Source: Ktedonobacteria bacterium (GTDB lineage Bacteria; Chloroflexota; Ktedonobacteria; Ktedonobacterales; JACDGC01). From it: a stretch of 33,136 nucleotides of DNA. Within the stretch, counting starts at the first letter, position 1. Every line of letters starts with the position of its first letter. The position numbers were made by a program, and so were the translations under genes. The notes beneath the pieces were generated by a model. The model ran no database searches. It saw nothing but the letters and a program-made list of their open reading frames with translations, and was not told the origin of the DNA. The DNA is taken from contig DAIDHM010000029.1 in the NCBI GenBank assembly GCA_027459705.1, positions 1 through 33,136 on the forward strand. Reading direction: 5' to 3'. Positions 7,490 to 15,486 of this stretch are shown here, one piece after another.

Positions 7490-8209
7490 TTAGCAACTCA
7501 AGATAGGACTCGACACAAAGTCAAATTCCAGGTCGCTCGGGCTGTTCAGGACGAGAATGTGATCTGGCACGCGGAGCTTGCCCGCGGGCATCACCGCATC
7601 GAGATTTGTGAAACGATAACGCGGGTTGCCCATCGCCTCATCGAACAGATTGGGATAAGTCAGGAGGAAGATGCCGAACGGCCGCGGATGATCCAGGTCG
7701 CCGATCATCCCCCAGAGGTACGTCGCATACCAGAAGTACTCCAATGTATGGCGCATCGGGGGAGAAGCATACGGGTAAAGCCGCGCGAAACGCTGAATTC
7801 GGCCACGGATTTGGGCCTGGCACAGATATGGTATCATGCCCATGACGATGCTGAGGTAGTCAGGTGGCCAGGCATAGGCATCCTCAAGGCTTGACCGACG
7901 GAGCTGCATCACACATGGTAACCGATGCTGCCGCAGAGAAGCCTGGAATTCCTCGAAATCAGGAAATATATCGAAGGGGTGTAACGACCATTCGATATAT
8001 CTCCTGAGGATGATGTCTATTGAGGTGGGTTCTGGTAGGTTCGATGCCAAGTTCGCTTCTCTGTCTGATAAGAGTTCATCGAAGGTTGACCGTCCCATAG
8101 TGTGCTCTATAGGAGCATTGCGCAGGTGAAGGGCGAGTTGCAGTTGCTCTCGACGCCAGACCGCATTGCCTGCTTCACGGGGAGTGAGGCTCTCATCATT
8201 GTTGGCCAT
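7490..8209 (-). CDS. Protein of unknown function, 239 residues
   Basis: I do not recognise this protein. The start has a strong GGAGG ten bases upstream, and the gene has its own intrinsic terminator, so it is probably a real, monocistronic gene. The sequence is rich in aromatic residues and looks mostly helical. Notable stretches are RRYIEWSLHPFDIFPDFEEF, a compact LEYFWYATYLWGMIGDL segment, and a Pro/Asp-containing tail with LRVPDHILVLNSPSDLEFDF. There is no signal peptide and no clear membrane span. It is divergently oriented to the RSH-STAND operon and shares about 430 bases of upstream DNA with it. It could belong to the same functional unit, but nothing in the sequence proves that. Confidence 0.7.
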   Translation of the reverse strand: MANNDESLTPREAGNAVWRREQLQLALHLRNAPIEHTMGRSTFDELLSDREANLASNLPEPTSIDIILRRYIEWSLHPFDIFPDFEEFQASLRQHRLPCVMQLRRSSLEDAYAWPPDYLSIVMGMIPYLCQAQIRGRIQRFARLYPYASPPMRHTLEYFWYATYLWGMIGDLDHPRPFGIFLLTYPNLFDEAMGNPRYRFTNLDAVMPAGKLRVPDHILVLNSPSDLEFDFVSSPILSC

Positions 8210-8641
8210 ATGTACTTAACCTCCGGGTGCGATAGCGCAGCTTCTAATAACCGATTGTCAACCTTGTTGTCTTTCCTTTCTTGCTGTGTGGTAAGATGCC
8301 ACTAAGATAATAACTTATGCCAGCGCTGGTTGGCAAGGGTACAGTGGCTGTAGCGGAGACATTATGGTGAAAAAAAACAGTCAACTACGCGGTATATAGG
8401 TCGGCGTCCTGCTCGTTTTCAAGTCTTATCTATGCCATCACACCGCTATTGATGCCGGATCATGACCTGGCTTGCTCAGCAATTCGTGCCGTCCTTTCAG
8501 TGCAAGATCAGCAAAATTTCAGGTTTTGGCATGATGGTATCTTGTAAAAATTAAAAATATTACCATGCTTCCTCACCCTTTCCTTCGCCATGATCCATAG
8601 CCAGCATTGTAATAGTGTATAATGCCTGCGAGGCATCCAAA
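8210..8641. other. Divergent intergenic region with AT-rich inverted repeat
   Basis: This 432-base region has no credible gene. It should hold promoters for both flanking genes. A TTGACA box is visible on the minus strand at 8261-8256, without a good -10 at normal spacing. On the plus strand a TATAAT is at 8618-8623. An imperfect inverted repeat (GCATGATGGTAT at 8529-8540 and ATATTACCATGC at 8557-8568) surrounds an A/T-rich centre about 60 bases before the TATAAT. It could be an operator. Confidence 0.4.
8618..8623 (+). promoter_or_regulatory. -10 box (TATAAT) before the RSH-STAND operon
   Basis: A consensus TATAAT ends 18 bases before the preferred ATG at 8642. No clear -35 is present at 16-18 bases. 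A transcript starting near 8630 would have a very short leader, with GAGG at 8630-8633 serving as the ribosome site. This makes the earlier in-frame GTG at 8615 unlikely. Confidence 0.45.
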
Positions 8642-11600
8642 ATGTCGGATAACTCCGTGCCTCTGTCCGGAAAGAGCGGGACGCCAATGGATGAAAGCTT
8701 GCCATATGACCATATCTCGCGAGCCCAGGAATTGCTTGGGATCTGGAAGTATGGTGACACCGAACGCAATCTTATCGCGCAAGCCGTAATTGCCAAGAAT
8801 CACCCCATAAGTGGTGATTTACCATCCGAACCAGTCTTACTGCTGGCCCGGTGTATTGCGCCTGAAAAGCGGCCAGACGCGGAACTGCTGCGTGAGTTAT
8901 TCATCATCGCGTATCAGCAACCAGATATACCTATGCTGGCACTAGCCTGGCATCTCACTGATGCGCAACCGAATACCTTCTCCGCCCAGCGGGGGCGCGC
9001 GATCTACATGCCGCTGACAACCCTCTATGGCCTTTGGAAGATACGCCGTGAACTTGGACAGCGGTATCTCACTCTTTGTGAGCAAGGTCGCGCCAAACAA
9101 CTTGATCTTTCCATAGCGAAGTATTGCCAGAAATTCGCGGACTCGTTCCTCCGTTTTCATGCTGCTTGTCTGGACGTGTGTGGGGATGGGATTCAGGTAG
9201 ATCTGCACCGTCCATCGGCATTTGGAACCGATGCGCGTCACTTTCATCATGGCTTGCCTGTAGCGCTCGAAGATGTATCCAGTATGGTCTTGATCGATAT
9301 CGTGACGGCCACGGATGAGCCATATGCTTGTTATCAGGTCCTGGCAGCTCTGCATCGGCAATGGCGCCACCGCGACGCATCGGTGCAGAGCAATTTTGGT
9401 CTCCGCGATACCGTCTATCACCCGCGTTTTAATGGCTATCGCGCCTTGCGCACCACCCTGATTGCCCCTGAGTTCTCCGGCACGCCGGTCATCGTCAAGA
9501 TCGCCACGCCAGAGATGGCACTGATCAATGAGCGCGGCTATCTGGGAGCGCGCGAGCTGGGTTTTCCAGATGGGATCGGTTGGTGGACTGGTCTCACCTC
9601 CGCTCCTCCGCATAGACACCGGTCAAAATCGTATATTATGGTCTTCAGTCGCGATGGGGAAAAAATTGCCGTAGAAGAAGGCAATACAGCGCTGGATTTC
9701 GCGTTTCATGTCCATTCAGAGGTGGCCGCGCAGGCTCGGGGGATCCGCATAAACGGCCAAAGAGTATCTCTTGGCCATGTCTTGGAGCCGAACGACCTGG
9801 TGAACGTCGATATTGACCGTGGCAATAATTATGTTCAGCCTCATTGGCTTCAAGATGTCAAGAATGCCACCTCACGCCAGAAAATTCGACATGTGCTGCG
9901 TCACCTCCCCACATCACTTTCCGTCGGCCAGCAAAGGATCTGGGAGGAGCTCCTCTCTGAATGTGACAAGGTCGGGGTGACCATCAATCATGATGAGTTC
10001 AATCAAGCGCTTCAGGATCTGGCGCGAGAGTGGTATCGCGAATCCGTCGGTTCGTTGGAACATGACGCTCTGGAAGATCCAGCCGATGCCCAGGCGATCG
10101 CCCAGGCCATTTTGGCGCGTCATCTCGCGCCGCTCATCGTGACGCCAGATCAACAGCCCATGTATGCCCATATCGATCTTGCCAAATGCTGGGCGGAATA
10201 TCGCCATGATGCCTTGCGGGAGCTGAGTCATTATGGCCGTGTGGCTCCAGGAGAACCGATTGTTGGCGATGTCATCGAGTCATACCCACCGGTGGTGGTT
10301 GTGCACCGCACCGGCTGCCGCTGTCGGCCAAAGAGCCCGAGTGGCCAATGGAAGCCGCTGGCCTGGCGCGCGGTGGGGTCGCAAGAATACCTGATCAACA
10401 TCACCGCTATCGATCGTGCCGCCCTCCTGCGGCCCATTCTGGAGACGATCTGGCACATTGGCGCAGCGGCGCAAGACGGATTGCGTCTGCGGCAAGTCAA
10501 TGCGAGCGCAGATGAGAAACACCAGGCCAGTATCGAGTTGCTTGTACACGCCGAAGACGACAGCTTAAAGGATCACTTCGAGCATGAGCTCATCGAGATT
10601 TGTCAACGTGAGCGTGCGACGTACACGATCATGCAGCACTATCCGCATATGGATATCCCGGCTCTCCCAGGCATGACCCCTTATCAGGTCAATCCATATG
10701 CGTTGTCGAGCACTCAGGTGCCCTACCTTTTTTTTGGCCGCGATCAGCAATTTATCCTGCTCTGGCGCGAACTCCTCGCGACCATCGACCCTGCCCATAC
10801 TGCGCGTGGGCATCTCTTCACGCTGCGCGGGCCCGCGCGCATCGGCAAGACCAGCTTCTTCAAACAATTGCAATATCGTGCCAATCGAGACAAACTACCG
10901 CTGATTGTGGCGTATGTCGAATCGAGTGGTGAAATTAAGTCTGATTGTCATGAGATTGCCCGCAGTTTAGAGAAAGCCTGTCGCGAGCGGCTGGGTGATA
11001 GAGTTCCGCCTGCACCAGCATTCAAGTCTTTCACGACTTACCCCATGCACACCCTCGCGCTGTATATCGATGCGCTGGCGCCATTGCTTGATGGCCAGCG
11101 GCTTGTGATCCTGTATGATGAATTCACCCGTATCGCTGAACACAGTGGTGGCAACAACGATCGGTATCTCGTTGCCCTGCAATCACTTGTGGAACAACGC
11201 GCTTTTTTTGCCGTTTTGCTGGGCATTCATCCAGAAATCGAACTTGGCAAAGACGGCCAGCGGCTGGCGCTCACGTATGCAAAACTCATCGACGGCGCCC
11301 ACCAAATACCGTTGAGTTTGTTTTCTCCGCAGGAGACGCGTCAATATGTCACCGAACCCTTGAGACAGCGATTTGCTTTTGATGAAAGTTACGTGTCAGC
11401 ACTGTGGGATGCCACGCACGGTCATCCCTATTTGCTGACCATCCTCTGCCACTACATCATTCAGCACGCGCTGGACCAAGCACAGACCCACCTTACAGCA
11501 ACCGATGTGAATAATCAAGTCCAACACATCATCAATGCCCCCAATACGTATTTTCTACACTTCACCAACTTTTTAAGCCCGCTCCAACAAAATGTGATGA

Positions 11601-11887
11601 GTGTAGCCGCTGCCGTCGCAACAAAGGGATCCAGTCAATTGCAAGCGATACGCAAAGAGCTCACCCTCTTTCAGAGATGTACCAGCTCTGACATTCATCA
11701 AGCGTTGAGGGCGCTCGTGAAACTGGAACTCATCGAATTTCAGAGTGAGGATCCCAACTCAGGCGAGATTTCCATCAAAGTGCCCCTGCTGGCGTGGGTG
11801 CTGGCGAAACACTGGCGTCAGTTGCGGCGTGAGATACTTGCATTGAAGGATCGATCTGTGAAATCACCGGGAGGTATGGCCAAGTGA
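8642..11887 (+). CDS. Degenerate RelA/SpoT homologue fused to a STAND-type NTPase
   Basis: This 1081-residue protein has RSH domain order, then an ATPase. Residues about 80-145 match the end of the RSH HD region and the linker (AELLRELFIIA, LALAWHLTDAQ, then IYMPLTTLYGLWKIRRELGQRYL), but the HD catalytic motif is absent. Residues about 180-300 match the synthetase fold (CYQVLAALHRQW, HPRFNGYRALRTTL), but the family VExQIRT reads VIVKIAT, so the catalytic Glu and Arg are lost. A good TGS domain (331-392) has ALDFAFHVHSEV and LEPNDLVNV. A HRTGCRC zinc-finger-like patch lies at about 555 and an ACT-like domain at 583-655 (LINITAIDRAALLRPIL). The NTPase has FFGRD, Walker A GPARIGKTS (730-738), Walker B LVILYDE (about 826) and HPYLL, then a winged-helix-like tail. 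GAGG at 8630-8633 supports the start. The domain calls are confident; the function is unknown. Confidence 0.85.
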   Translation: MSDNSVPLSGKSGTPMDESLPYDHISRAQELLGIWKYGDTERNLIAQAVIAKNHPISGDLPSEPVLLLARCIAPEKRPDAELLRELFIIAYQQPDIPMLALAWHLTDAQPNTFSAQRGRAIYMPLTTLYGLWKIRRELGQRYLTLCEQGRAKQLDLSIAKYCQKFADSFLRFHAACLDVCGDGIQVDLHRPSAFGTDARHFHHGLPVALEDVSSMVLIDIVTATDEPYACYQVLAALHRQWRHRDASVQSNFGLRDTVYHPRFNGYRALRTTLIAPEFSGTPVIVKIATPEMALINERGYLGARELGFPDGIGWWTGLTSAPPHRHRSKSYIMVFSRDGEKIAVEEGNTALDFAFHVHSEVAAQARGIRINGQRVSLGHVLEPNDLVNVDIDRGNNYVQPHWLQDVKNATSRQKIRHVLRHLPTSLSVGQQRIWEELLSECDKVGVTINHDEFNQALQDLAREWYRESVGSLEHDALEDPADAQAIAQAILARHLAPLIVTPDQQPMYAHIDLAKCWAEYRHDALRELSHYGRVAPGEPIVGDVIESYPPVVVVHRTGCRCRPKSPSGQWKPLAWRAVGSQEYLINITAIDRAALLRPILETIWHIGAAAQDGLRLRQVNASADEKHQASIELLVHAEDDSLKDHFEHELIEICQRERATYTIMQHYPHMDIPALPGMTPYQVNPYALSSTQVPYLFFGRDQQFILLWRELLATIDPAHTARGHLFTLRGPARIGKTSFFKQLQYRANRDKLPLIVAYVESSGEIKSDCHEIARSLEKACRERLGDRVPPAPAFKSFTTYPMHTLALYIDALAPLLDGQRLVILYDEFTRIAEHSGGNNDRYLVALQSLVEQRAFFAVLLGIHPEIELGKDGQRLALTYAKLIDGAHQIPLSLFSPQETRQYVTEPLRQRFAFDESYVSALWDATHGHPYLLTILCHYIIQHALDQAQTHLTATDVNNQVQHIINAPNTYFLHFTNFLSPLQQNVMSVAAAVATKGSSQLQAIRKELTLFQRCTSSDIHQALRALVKLELIEFQSEDPNSGEISIKVPLLAWVLAKHWRQLRREILALKDRSVKSPGGMAK

Positions 11888-13377
11888 GCCAAACAAGAGA
11901 ATCGTTCTTTTTGAATCCATTCCACATTTATTTGAATCAACCGAATCCTCTACGGATCTTTGGGCGTAATCGGCTACTCTTCCAATTGGTCAATCTGCTA
12001 TTTGTAGGCGATGTGCCTGCCTCATGCATCATCAGCGGGCCAAGATATATTGGTAAATCATCCCTCACCCAGACCCTGCAAAATAAAGCCTATATGCGTG
12101 ACCTCATGGCTAACACATTTCCCGTAAGCTACTCTTTAGAGAATATCGAATTCATCAGAGTGTCCATGAAGAATTATACGGGGAGCACGAAATTCGAACA
12201 ATTTCTGTGGTATCTCCGGGCGAATGCTCAGACTTCATCGGGGGTGGATCTGGGAGAAAATACTAGCAAAAAACAAGATGATGATGTAAGGTACAGCATG
12301 AAAGACATGATTACCGCTGCCCATCCAGAGTTGCGACAACGGCGCTTTGTGGTCATTCTTGATGATGCTGGCGATTTTATAAAAAACAATCTAGAAAATG
12401 ATATGGATCGTGGTTTACGCCGAACTTCGCATGATGTCGGGATGTTTTTACTGATCGATGATCCAATTGAGGATATTATGCCACCACGCGATCGGACGCA
12501 ATCCAATACCTCTTTTTTCTTGAATATTATTAACTATATCAATGTAGCGCCGATCACCCTGGCTGATGCTCAGCAGATGATCCATGAATTATTGAACTCA
12601 CCAGGTGAACAGCTTCAGACATTTTTGCCAGCAGCAGAACGCCATTATAGTATTGCTGCTCAGCCGACGGCGACGGAGAATTTCCCGACCCAGGACTGGA
12701 GCGATGCGGAGGTCGCGATGATTCTACGCGTCGCGGGAACCCATCCTTACCTCCTCCTTCAGACCTGCGCGATCTATTATGATATGTATCCTCAGGTGGT
12801 TGAGCGCGATAACGCCGCACTCGATAATCTGGAGCAGCGCCTGATAGCCGAGGCCTTGCGCCAGGACGCCATTCGCCAATTGTTAATGTTCTATTGGGAG
12901 AAGTCCACAGATATCGAACAACAACGCTTGAACGAGAGCGCTAATGGGAAAAATTATTCCATCAAAGATGGTAACCAGCACGACGAGATCCTGCACCTCG
13001 CCAAGCGCACTTTGCTCATAGAATCTGAAGATGGAACTCAGTATAACCTCTTCTCTGAGGTTTTCGCGAGCTTCATCCGCCTGCAAGCCTCGCGGAAACC
13101 AGAAACGCCTTCCACACTGACCGGCATTGAAGAAAAACTGAGTCCGGTTGAATTGCGGCTGTGGCGCTATCTGCAATCACGACCGCGGCAACTCATCGAA
13201 ATCGATGAGCTGATCTCGAGCGTCTGGGATGGAAACCCTGCCAACCGTAACAATCTCGATGGCATTCTCTTTGCTCTGCGCCGCAAATTGGACAGCGCGG
13301 GCTATCGCGGGACCGAGGTGATCCGGAACCTGCGCGGCAAAGGGTACGAATTTCATCCCGAAGCAATGAACGGTTAA
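11884..13377 (+). CDS. STAND-type ATPase with C-terminal OmpR/PhoB-like winged helix
   Basis: The 497-residue protein starts at a GTG that overlaps the stop of the RSH-STAND gene (GTGA), with GGAGG nine bases upstream, so the two are translationally coupled. It begins with NPF..YLNQPNPLRIFGR, a STAND entry motif. Walker A is GPRYIGKSS (52-60), Walker B is RFVVILDDAGDF (about 154-165), and HPYLLLQTC is in the helical part. From about residue 419 a Trans_reg_C-type winged helix follows (LSPVELRLWRYLQ, then IDELISSVWDG, LDGILFALRRKLD and VIRNLRGKGYEF). It is likely an ATP-switched DNA-binding regulator acting with its partner. The first half is visibly richer in A+T than the neighbouring genes, a possible sign of transfer. 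Confidence 0.85.
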   Translation: MSQTRESFFLNPFHIYLNQPNPLRIFGRNRLLFQLVNLLFVGDVPASCIISGPRYIGKSSLTQTLQNKAYMRDLMANTFPVSYSLENIEFIRVSMKNYTGSTKFEQFLWYLRANAQTSSGVDLGENTSKKQDDDVRYSMKDMITAAHPELRQRRFVVILDDAGDFIKNNLENDMDRGLRRTSHDVGMFLLIDDPIEDIMPPRDRTQSNTSFFLNIINYINVAPITLADAQQMIHELLNSPGEQLQTFLPAAERHYSIAAQPTATENFPTQDWSDAEVAMILRVAGTHPYLLLQTCAIYYDMYPQVVERDNAALDNLEQRLIAEALRQDAIRQLLMFYWEKSTDIEQQRLNESANGKNYSIKDGNQHDEILHLAKRTLLIESEDGTQYNLFSEVFASFIRLQASRKPETPSTLTGIEEKLSPVELRLWRYLQSRPRQLIEIDELISSVWDGNPANRNNLDGILFALRRKLDSAGYRGTEVIRNLRGKGYEFHPEAMNG

Positions 13378-13457
13378 CCTCGTTCGTGTATACTCTCTGC
13401 TCAGGTTATCCGGTAAAGACCTTAAGGAGATCGCCTGAGGCGGTCTTGCCTGGCACA

Positions 13458-13466
13458 TGCTATAAT
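13458..13466 (+). promoter_or_regulatory. Extended -10 promoter element for the polyprenyl synthase gene
   Basis: TGC directly followed by TATAAT forms a strong extended -10 about 130 bases before the ATG. No clear -35 is present. Upstream, GATCGCC-TGA-GGCGGTC (13429-13445) forms a 7-bp stem that may close transcription of the preceding operon. Confidence 0.5.
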
Positions 13467-13594
13467 CTATCGATGGGGAAGCCCTCATTTTGGAGCACCC
13501 TGAGAGACGCGGAGTGTCTCCCATCCCATGCAAGATGGCGAGCCAACGGTTTTGGCTTGTCGCGCGTGCTTGAAGACACGAGAGAGGCATCCTT

Positions 13595-14581
13595 ATGAGT
13601 AGTACGGCCACATTGAGCCGCCTCTTTTCCCACATCGAGGCCGATCTGGAGAGCGTTGACCAACTTTTCAGAGAGCGGGCGCGATCCGAGGTCACGTCGT
13701 TGAATGACGCCTCGTTGCACGTTATGGGTTCGCAAGGAAAGCGTCTGCGTACCGCACTAACGTTATTGGTTGGTCGACTTTTCACCTACCGGGCGGAAAG
13801 ACTCATTCCTCTCAGCGCTGGCTTCGAGATGTTGCACCTCGCCTCCCTTGTCCATGATGATATCATCGATCACTCCGCTACGCGTCGCGGGTTGCCCACC
13901 ATCAATACGCGCTTTGGCAGCGAGGTAGCCATCCTGCTCGGCGATTATTATTTCGCCAAGACGGCGGGATTGATTGCCGATGTCAATGATAACCGTATCG
14001 ACCGCCTCTTCTCGGATACTGTCGCGACGATGGTCGAGGGCACCATCCTGGAAATGCTCGACGCTGGTCACCTGGACCTTTCATACTCCACCTACCTGCG
14101 CCGCATCCGAGGTAAGACCGCCTGCTTGATTGCGGCTTGTTGCCGCGGTGGTGCTACGGTCTGCGAAGCGACTGATGCCCAGATCGCCCAGATGACGGAG
14201 TTTGGCCAGAATCTTGGCATTGCTTTCCAGATCATCGATGACGTGCTGGACTACAGTGGCACCGAAGCGGTCATTGGTAAGCCAGCTGGCAATGACTTGC
14301 GTCAGGGAATGGTGACCCTGCCGCTGATCTACGCTCTGGACTCCGATTCCGACGGTCACCTCTCCGCTGTCCGCGCGATCATCGAAGAACCACGCAAACA
14401 TGATGATATTGTCCCGACCATCGTCGCCTGGGTCAATAGCGGTCCTGGTCTCACCTCCGCCCTGGACGAAGCCTTGCGCTACGCCCAATTGGCGCGCGAT
14501 CAATTATTGACGTTGCCTGCCTCCCCCGATCGGGAGATTCTTGAAGAGATCATTGATTTTGTGCTCCAGCGCGAGCGATGA
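13595..14581 (+). CDS. All-trans polyprenyl diphosphate synthase (menaquinone side chain)
   Basis: The 328-residue protein is a trans-isoprenyl diphosphate synthase. It has GKRLR at 48-52, the first Asp-rich motif HDDIID at 87-92, the second DDVLD at 215-219, and GKP at 228-230. It condenses isopentenyl diphosphate units on an allylic primer to make the long prenyl chain. The next gene, ten bases downstream, is the menaquinone methyltransferase, so the chain most likely feeds menaquinone (heptaprenyl or octaprenyl type, like HepT or IspB). Product length cannot be read from sequence by eye. The start has GAGAGAGG upstream. Family assignment is secure and the pathway assignment is inferred from the neighbour. 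Confidence 0.95.
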   Translation: MSSTATLSRLFSHIEADLESVDQLFRERARSEVTSLNDASLHVMGSQGKRLRTALTLLVGRLFTYRAERLIPLSAGFEMLHLASLVHDDIIDHSATRRGLPTINTRFGSEVAILLGDYYFAKTAGLIADVNDNRIDRLFSDTVATMVEGTILEMLDAGHLDLSYSTYLRRIRGKTACLIAACCRGGATVCEATDAQIAQMTEFGQNLGIAFQIIDDVLDYSGTEAVIGKPAGNDLRQGMVTLPLIYALDSDSDGHLSAVRAIIEEPRKHDDIVPTIVAWVNSGPGLTSALDEALRYAQLARDQLLTLPASPDREILEEIIDFVLQRER

Positions 14582-14591
14582 GGTGGACGTG

Positions 14592-15347
14592 ATGACAACT
14601 TCTCCCGCACCGGAACTCCGGCGCCGTTTTGACGAAGAAGGGGGCAAAGCTCCCTATGTCCGGAACATGTTTGGCCGAATCGCGCGCGTCTATGATGGCA
14701 TGAATCGCTTGATGACCGGCGGCTTAGATCGCCGCTGGCGCGCCTTCGCCGTGCGCCAACTCGCGCTGGGCGCGGATGCGCACGGGTTAGATGTCGGCAC
14801 AGGCACGGCTGACCTCGCGATCGCTGCCATTCGCGCTGCCGGTCCGCGTACGCGTATGATCGGGGTCGATTTCACGCCAGAGATGCTGGATTATGGCCGC
14901 AAGAAAGTGTCTAAGCTCGGGCTGGCGGATCGCGTGGAATTACGGGTCGGCGACGGTGAGCATCTGGAATTCGCGGATAACACCTTCGATGGCGTCTGCT
15001 CGGCTTTCGTGGTGCGCAATCTGGCCGATCTTCCGGCCGGCCTGCGTGAACAATTTCGCGTATTGAAACCAGGCGGACGGATGGTCTGTCTTGAGATCAC
15101 GCATCCCCCCGGACCGATCTTCAGCGGAATCTTCCATCTTTACTTCGACCAACTGGTACCACTCATGGGTAAAATTGTAGGTAAGTCTTTTGATTCCTAT
15201 AATTATTTGCACCAATCCCTGGCGATGTTTCCACCGGCGCCCAGGCTGAAACAGCTAATGCGGGAGGCTGGTTTCACCGACGTGCGCTACTATTACCGCA
15301 CCTTTGGAGTTGTCGCGGTACATGTGGGCCAGAAGCCAGTGTCGTGA
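14592..15347 (+). CDS. menG: Demethylmenaquinone methyltransferase (UbiE/MenG)
   Basis: The 251-residue class I SAM methyltransferase has the UbiE signature parts: YVRNMFGRIARVYDGMNRLMTGGLDRRWR, the SAM-binding LDVGTGTADLA (about 67-77), AFVVRNLADLP, FRVLKPGGRMVCLEIT, and the KSFDSYNYLHQSLAMFP segment. It methylates demethylmenaquinone to menaquinone, the last step of quinone synthesis, probably at the membrane surface. The ATG at 14592 has AGGTGG five bases upstream and follows the polyprenyl synthase stop by ten bases. An earlier in-frame start inside the upstream gene is unlikely. The pair forms a compact menaquinone operon. Confidence 0.95.
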   Translation: MTTSPAPELRRRFDEEGGKAPYVRNMFGRIARVYDGMNRLMTGGLDRRWRAFAVRQLALGADAHGLDVGTGTADLAIAAIRAAGPRTRMIGVDFTPEMLDYGRKKVSKLGLADRVELRVGDGEHLEFADNTFDGVCSAFVVRNLADLPAGLREQFRVLKPGGRMVCLEITHPPGPIFSGIFHLYFDQLVPLMGKIVGKSFDSYNYLHQSLAMFPPAPRLKQLMREAGFTDVRYYYRTFGVVAVHVGQKPVS

Positions 15348-15371
15348 GGCATAGCTGATCGACGCCTGATC

Positions 15372-15415
15372 GCGAGCAAAGCGCTCCCGGGAACTATACC
15401 GGCGTTCCTGCTCGC
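15372..15415. terminator. Possible terminator hairpin between convergent menG and methyltransferase genes
   Basis: GCGAGCA (15372-15378) pairs with TGCTCGC (15409-15415). An inner stem, GGAAC (15390-15394) with GTTCC (15404-15408), stacks on it. It sits in the 139-base gap between the two gene ends. The following bases are only weakly T-rich, so this is a tentative terminator. Confidence 0.3.
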
Positions 15416-15486
15416 AGTGGTTTCTCCTGTACCTTCGTCTCGACCTATTCTGGAGGTGAAGGTATGGTATCGGAGTAGCTAAGCGG

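Noticed and set aside
8942-9619. Open frame of 225 codons antisense to the RSH-STAND gene
   Set aside because: The plus-strand frame shows clear RSH similarity across the whole region; the antisense product has none.
13177-13785. Open frame of 202 codons on the minus strand across the end of the ATPase gene and the start of the polyprenyl synthase
   Set aside because: It overlaps two supported genes and has no family features.
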